This document shows, piece after piece, positions 7,617-10,498 of a stretch of 10,498 nt of DNA. The translations under genes were made by a program, and so were the position numbers. The notes beneath the pieces are model-generated. The model made no database searches. It had not been told where the DNA came from and worked only from the letters and a program-made list of their open reading frames with translations. Source of the DNA: Phoronis ovalis (Eukaryota; Phoronida; Phoronidae); the NCBI GenBank assembly GCA_028565635.1, contig JAOXYB010062968.1:1-10498 (forward strand). Reading direction: 5' to 3'. How positions within the stretch are numbered: the first letter of the stretch is position 1; each line of letters starts with the position of its first letter.

Positions 7617-8135
7617 GGATCATCTCAAAAGTTATCACAATGACCACAAGCGTATAGTGTTTCGTATAGGAATTACCCCCCACCCCCTTGGTCAAACATG
7701 GGGGGGGTTAGTGAGATTTGGACATCACGCACTTGTAAAAACTGACAACCAATTTAAAGAGCGAAACCAGGGCCGTCAGACACTTTTTCAAAAGGCGGGT
7801 GCAAGAGGAAAATATTAGTTCAGTAATCGAAAAAGGTAGCTGAAACGTCTCCGTGCAGCCAGAAAAAATTGACCAACAAAAAAAAAATCATTTCCAATCC
7901 TGTTGTAACTATATGCCCAAAATAAGTGCCGTAAACAAAAAAAAAGGTTTTCTGTTCCAAAGGGGGTGGGGGGGGGGGGTGCGTTAAAGGAATGATTTTA
8001 AATATCATATATATATACTAGGTATGATTTTTTCATTTCGCACTAAACTATAAACGTAGGGAGATTTTAACCCCCCTGCCCCTTATACGAAACACTATAC
8101 GTTTGCAGTCATTGTGATAACTTTTGAAATGATCC
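7617..8135. mobile_element. Complete 519-bp non-autonomous DNA transposon (MITE-like) with 5-bp target duplication
   Basis: The ends are 52-bp terminal inverted repeats at 7617-7668 and 8084-8135 that differ at only four positions. Each starts GGATCAT(C/T)TCAAAAGTTATC and ends GTATAGTGTTTCGTATA. The element is flanked by the direct repeat CTAAG at 7612-7616 and 8136-8140, which I read as the target-site duplication. Inside the ends are C and G runs: C6-A-C5 near 7676-7687 facing G8 at 7700-7707, G5-T-G12 at 7962-7979, and C6-TG-C4 at 8071-8082. There is also a short AT dinucleotide run near 8006-8017. No transposase is encoded; open frames of 79 and 62 codons in it have no recognisable content. 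The length and lack of coding fit a MITE. The 5-bp duplication and GGATCAT end do not let me name a superfamily. Confidence 0.88.
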
Positions 8136-8378
8136 CTAAGGTAATAGAAACAATACATTTTTTGTGTATTATAGCTGCAATATGGCTGCTGATGTAAGTC
8201 TAGGCTTTTTCCTAGTATGGCATATATGCATAACTCGATATTGCACTGTTCATCTTGTAAATTAAATGTAATAACAATGTTATGATGATATCTCGAATCC
8301 TACAATGTGAAGGACTGTATGTTTTCAGTATATTTAAATTAAATTTGAAACCATTCGGATATTTGTTCTTGTTTTTAG

Positions 8379-8487
8379 AAAAGACCGTATTACGATCCAG
8401 GAAAGAGAAAATAATGAAAAGAAGGAGAAAGAATTAGAAATTGAAGCACACAGATTGGCTGAAGAAAGAAGACAGCAGGCAAGAAAG
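8379..8487 (+). CDS. MFAP1: MFAP1 internal coding exon (KKDRITIQERE to QQARK)
   Basis: This is the third MFAP1 exon. It completes a Lys codon with its first base and then encodes 36 residues beginning KDRITIQERENNEKKEKELE and ending RLAEERRQQARK. The KKDR(I/V)T(I/V)QERE motif is one of the most conserved MFAP1 signatures and begins the long charged helical region of the family. The acceptor is GTTTTTAG at 8371-8378 and the donor is AAG/GTATGT at 8488, a near-ideal 5' splice site. The exon ends in phase 0. The next expected coding sequence (the family continues with an Ile-Val-Glu-Glu motif) was not found in 8488-10498, so the following intron exceeds 2 kb. Confidence 0.95.
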
Positions 8488-8727
8488 GTATGTGAAAACT
8501 GGTAGATAAAGGCTTTTCTGGATGGTAATCATAACAAAATGGTAATTTTTCTGCTATTTACACTCCAATTTGGACAAAAAGCACTATGGTTTTATTGTGT
8601 AAAAGTCATTAGTGCCACGCTTTATTGCTTTTTATGCCCATCACAGTAGGGAATGCTTAATCATTAGTGTCATCATGTCTAACGCTTTTTAAAATACCCT
8701 TCATGGTATGTCCACAGCCTGAAAGTG

Positions 8728-8905
8728 TTACCTGGATGATTTAAAGATGGATACTTAAAGCCTGGTGGTGGGCAAGTGCTATAGCTTAGATGGTATTTTG
8801 AAATTACCTTAAAAAGTAAGTCAAATAATGACATTTTTTGCCGTTTCACCCCTTTTATTTTAGCATAGAATATTCATTACTTTCGAATCAGCTCTCATCT
8901 ATAGT
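8728..8905 (+). repeat. Isolated decayed long arm of repeat subunit II
   Basis: In order, this matches the subunit II arm: CCTGGATGATTTAAAGATGGAT, AAAGCC-TGGTGGTGGGC, TTTTGAAATTACCTTAAAAAGTAAGTCAAAT, GACATTTTTTGCCG, CACCCCTTTTATTTTAGC and TCGAATCAGCT. CpGs are nearly all lost and there are many substitutions, so it is much older than the array at 4518-6601. A further faint echo (GACGGTTTGAAGATACATG, then GGGGTGCTACTGGTAATAGC) follows at about 8915-8965. Confidence 0.7.
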
Positions 8906-9182
8906 CTATAGCCAGACGGTTTGAAGATACATGTACAAAGTCCAGGGGTGCTACTGGTAATAGCTACAGCTGATGTCGCTAAGTTGGTTATATGTCTGTA
9001 TGTATGTGATTCACGTGTGATCAGTTAAAAATTGACTTGCCAACTTAAATTGAGGATTGTTTTTGCCAGTTTTTCTTAAGTGTTGCACGTATTCCTTTAT
9101 CATGAGAATATATAGTTATTTTTAATTATTAATAATTTTTCACTTAAGGTGGCATACAGATAGTGCAGAGGGTGCTACTGTT

Positions 9183-10038
9183 GCCCGGGGGGCAGGCCAT
9201 ATGAATGTGGGTACCCATGTTCCAACATGGCTTTTTAAAAAAGCCTCAAATGGAGCTAAACAATTACCCAGTCATAGTGAACTGTTGAAAAATAACACCC
9301 TAAAGGAGTGACTATATTTGAAAAAAAAACCCTAAGGGAATGACCACAAAAAGTCACCTGTGAAAGTGTCATCAGGAATTTAGTAAGCTAGAACACTGTG
9401 AGTAGAATGATGTATTATCATGTTGAAGTAAAATGATAAAAAAAACTCAACAAGAAAGACTGTAGGCCATACATTTTACTGCTGTACTTCTGAACTTTTA
9501 ATTAAAAATAGTAACTGTTGTATTTGCTTAATATGAAATCAGAAATGGTAGATTAACGTAAATGTCTTTTAATATATTTGTTTAAATAATTGTTTGTACC
9601 AAGTTAATTCAGAAACGGCAACTTACTTCCTATTATCCATATTGGTATAAAGCACAAGGGGATAACTCCAAAATATACCCATATTTGGACATGATAGGTC
9701 ATGAACTAACAATATAGTGTAAAGAAATATGAAGTTATTTCTTTTTAAATTTGCGCAGAATCAGAGCTGGGCATCACATTTTTATATCCACTTTTAATAT
9801 AAAATATCTGGAGGTTTGTTGTGGATTTCAGGAGGGTAAAAGTAGAAGTTAGAAACTAAGTATATTTTAGTCCCAGATTTGACCAAACAAAGTATCATAC
9901 CTCCAAAAAACAATCCCTTTTTTTGCAATTTTAGGCAAAAACATACATAACGTGCCGATGGCTTAAAAAATCTATCCTTTCACACCAATATTTGTTGGAA
10001 CATGCATACTCAGTTTCATATTGCCTGACCCCCGGGTA
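9183..10038. mobile_element. Putative inverted-repeat-bounded element, ~856 bp
   Basis: The segment from GCCCGGGGGGCAGG to GTTCCAAC (9183-9226) is matched in reverse complement by 9994-10038. The match is roughly 80% over about 44 bases, sharing CCCGGGGG, CAGGC-ATATGAA and CATGTTCCAAC. The left arm is followed by two adjacent palindromes, CCATGTTCCAACATGG at 9215-9230 and GGCTTTTTAAAAAAGCC at 9229-9245. No coding region or clear target duplication was seen, so this may be an old non-autonomous transposon, or two separate insertions of one element in opposite orientation. Limits are those of the inverted repeat only. Confidence 0.55.
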
Positions 10039-10177
10039 CTGTTTCATGCATTTATAATTATACTTGTCTGTCAAACCCATTTTCATTAATGGAAATTCAC
10101 AAAACCGGGGTCAATAGAAATTAAGGATCTGATATAATTTAGTTAAGGACAACTATATGTAGCACAATCCTATCTGT

Positions 10178-10498
10178 TTTTATGCGCATCACTATGTAAT
10201 AGTGAAACAGCATATAGCCGTAGCGGCGTCGGCGTATGTACCCTTTTCTTTGTATTGCTATAACGGCTTCAGCTTTCTTCAGATCATCTTCGTATTTGGT
10301 ACAGGGTAAGTACAGGTCAAAGCGCAGGTCTGATATAATTTTGACCCCGATTACTTCCAAGATGGCCGATTGGTGGCCATGTTTGTACCCGAGAGGGCAC
10401 GTAACAATAATTCTATAGCCACGAAGACGAAGCGCTACCTGGACGATTCAAAGGTGGTTATAGGAAGGCCATAGATTGGTGGGTCGCTTAGGCTAGGT
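10178..10498 (+). repeat. Fresh copy of the repeat family, cut by the window edge
   Basis: It starts with the same left end as 4518 (TTTTATG, then the 17-bp palindrome at 10189-10205) and the CGTAG-CGTCGGCGTATGTA segment. It then follows subunit II: TTTGGTACAGGGTAAGTACA near 10296, AAGATGGCCGATTGGTGGCC near 10360, GAAGACGAAGCG, GGACGATTCAAAGGTGG, and TTGGTGGGTCGCTTAGGC at the edge. It is CpG-rich like the 4.5-6.6 kb array, so it is probably of similar age. An open frame on each strand here (10139-10360 minus, 10236-10418 plus) is treated as part of the repeat. How many further subunits follow is not visible. Confidence 0.9.

Larger units (their letters stand above)
4310..8378 (+). other. MFAP1: MFAP1 intron, 4069 bp, repeat-filled
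   Basis: The intron runs from donor GTAAAT at 4310 to acceptor GTTTTTAG at 8371-8378 and splits a Lys codon (two bases upstream, one downstream). It holds a repeat array, a hairpin-repeat cluster, a TG run and a terminal-inverted-repeat element, each listed separately. The stretches 4310-4517, 6602-6810, 6954-7170, 7192-7616 and 8136-8378 are plain AT-rich intron without a recognisable gene. Confidence 0.9.
8488..10498 (+). other. MFAP1: MFAP1 intron, at least 2011 bp, runs off the window
   Basis: The intron begins with GTATGT at 8488. It carries an old copy of the local repeat family, a segment bounded by inverted repeats, and a fresh copy of the family at the right edge. The stretches 8488-8727 and 8965-9170 show nothing beyond AT-rich intron, and neither does most of the interior of 9250-9990. 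Confidence 0.85.

Noticed and set aside
7579-8008. Open frames of 79 and 62 codons around the MITE
   Set aside because: They cover inverted-repeat ends and homopolymer runs, giving low-complexity peptides such as poly-proline.
8488-10498. Next MFAP1 exon
   Set aside because: No acceptor followed by the expected Ile-Val-Glu-Glu continuation could be found in this stretch.
1-10498. tRNA or rRNA genes
   Set aside because: I looked for tRNA T-arm words and cloverleaf-like pairs on both strands by eye and saw none that were convincing; a dedicated search could still find a decayed one.

Overview
The window is eukaryotic and AT-rich. It covers an internal, repeat-filled part of one split gene on the + strand: the gene for microfibrillar-associated protein 1 (MFAP1), a conserved nuclear spliceosomal protein. 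Three coding exons can be read at 2285-2414, 4122-4309 and 8379-8487. Their phases join exactly (the first and third begin with the last base of a split codon, and the first and third end on codon boundaries), and together they give about 142 codons of the acidic, Glu/Lys/Arg-rich middle of the protein. The start codon and 5' exons lie before base 1, and the 3' exons lie after base 10498. Introns of 1.7 and 4.1 kb, non-LTR retrotransposon remains and inverted-repeat elements in a single-copy housekeeping gene suggest an invertebrate animal, perhaps marine. The sequence alone does not fix the phylum.

All other content is intronic (or 5' flank/intron before 2285). 1-483 is featureless. 484-1670 holds old, decayed copies of a repeat family. 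1671-2284 is plain intron. Intron 2415-4121 carries the decayed C-terminal end of a non-LTR reverse transcriptase on the minus strand (about 2785-3540). Intron 4310-8378 carries a young, CpG-rich array of the same repeat family (about 4518-6601), a small hairpin-repeat cluster (6811-6953), a TG microsatellite, and a complete 519-bp terminal-inverted-repeat element with a 5-bp target duplication (7617-8135). The last, incomplete intron (from 8488) carries an old copy of the repeat family (8728-8905), an inverted-repeat-bounded segment (9183-10038), and a fresh copy of the family running off the right edge (10178-10498).

The repeat family is the most unusual component. It has two related subunits, I and II, alternating with a higher-order period of about 420-455 bp, always in the same orientation as the gene. 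It recurs in all three intronic regions and has a shared left boundary marked by a perfect 17-bp palindrome. Its units contain a strong 5' splice-site-like word and an everted pair of nuclear-receptor half sites. No bacterial operon, CRISPR array, rRNA or convincing tRNA is present, and I see no new protein-coding system. The findings concern repeat biology inside a spliceosome gene.
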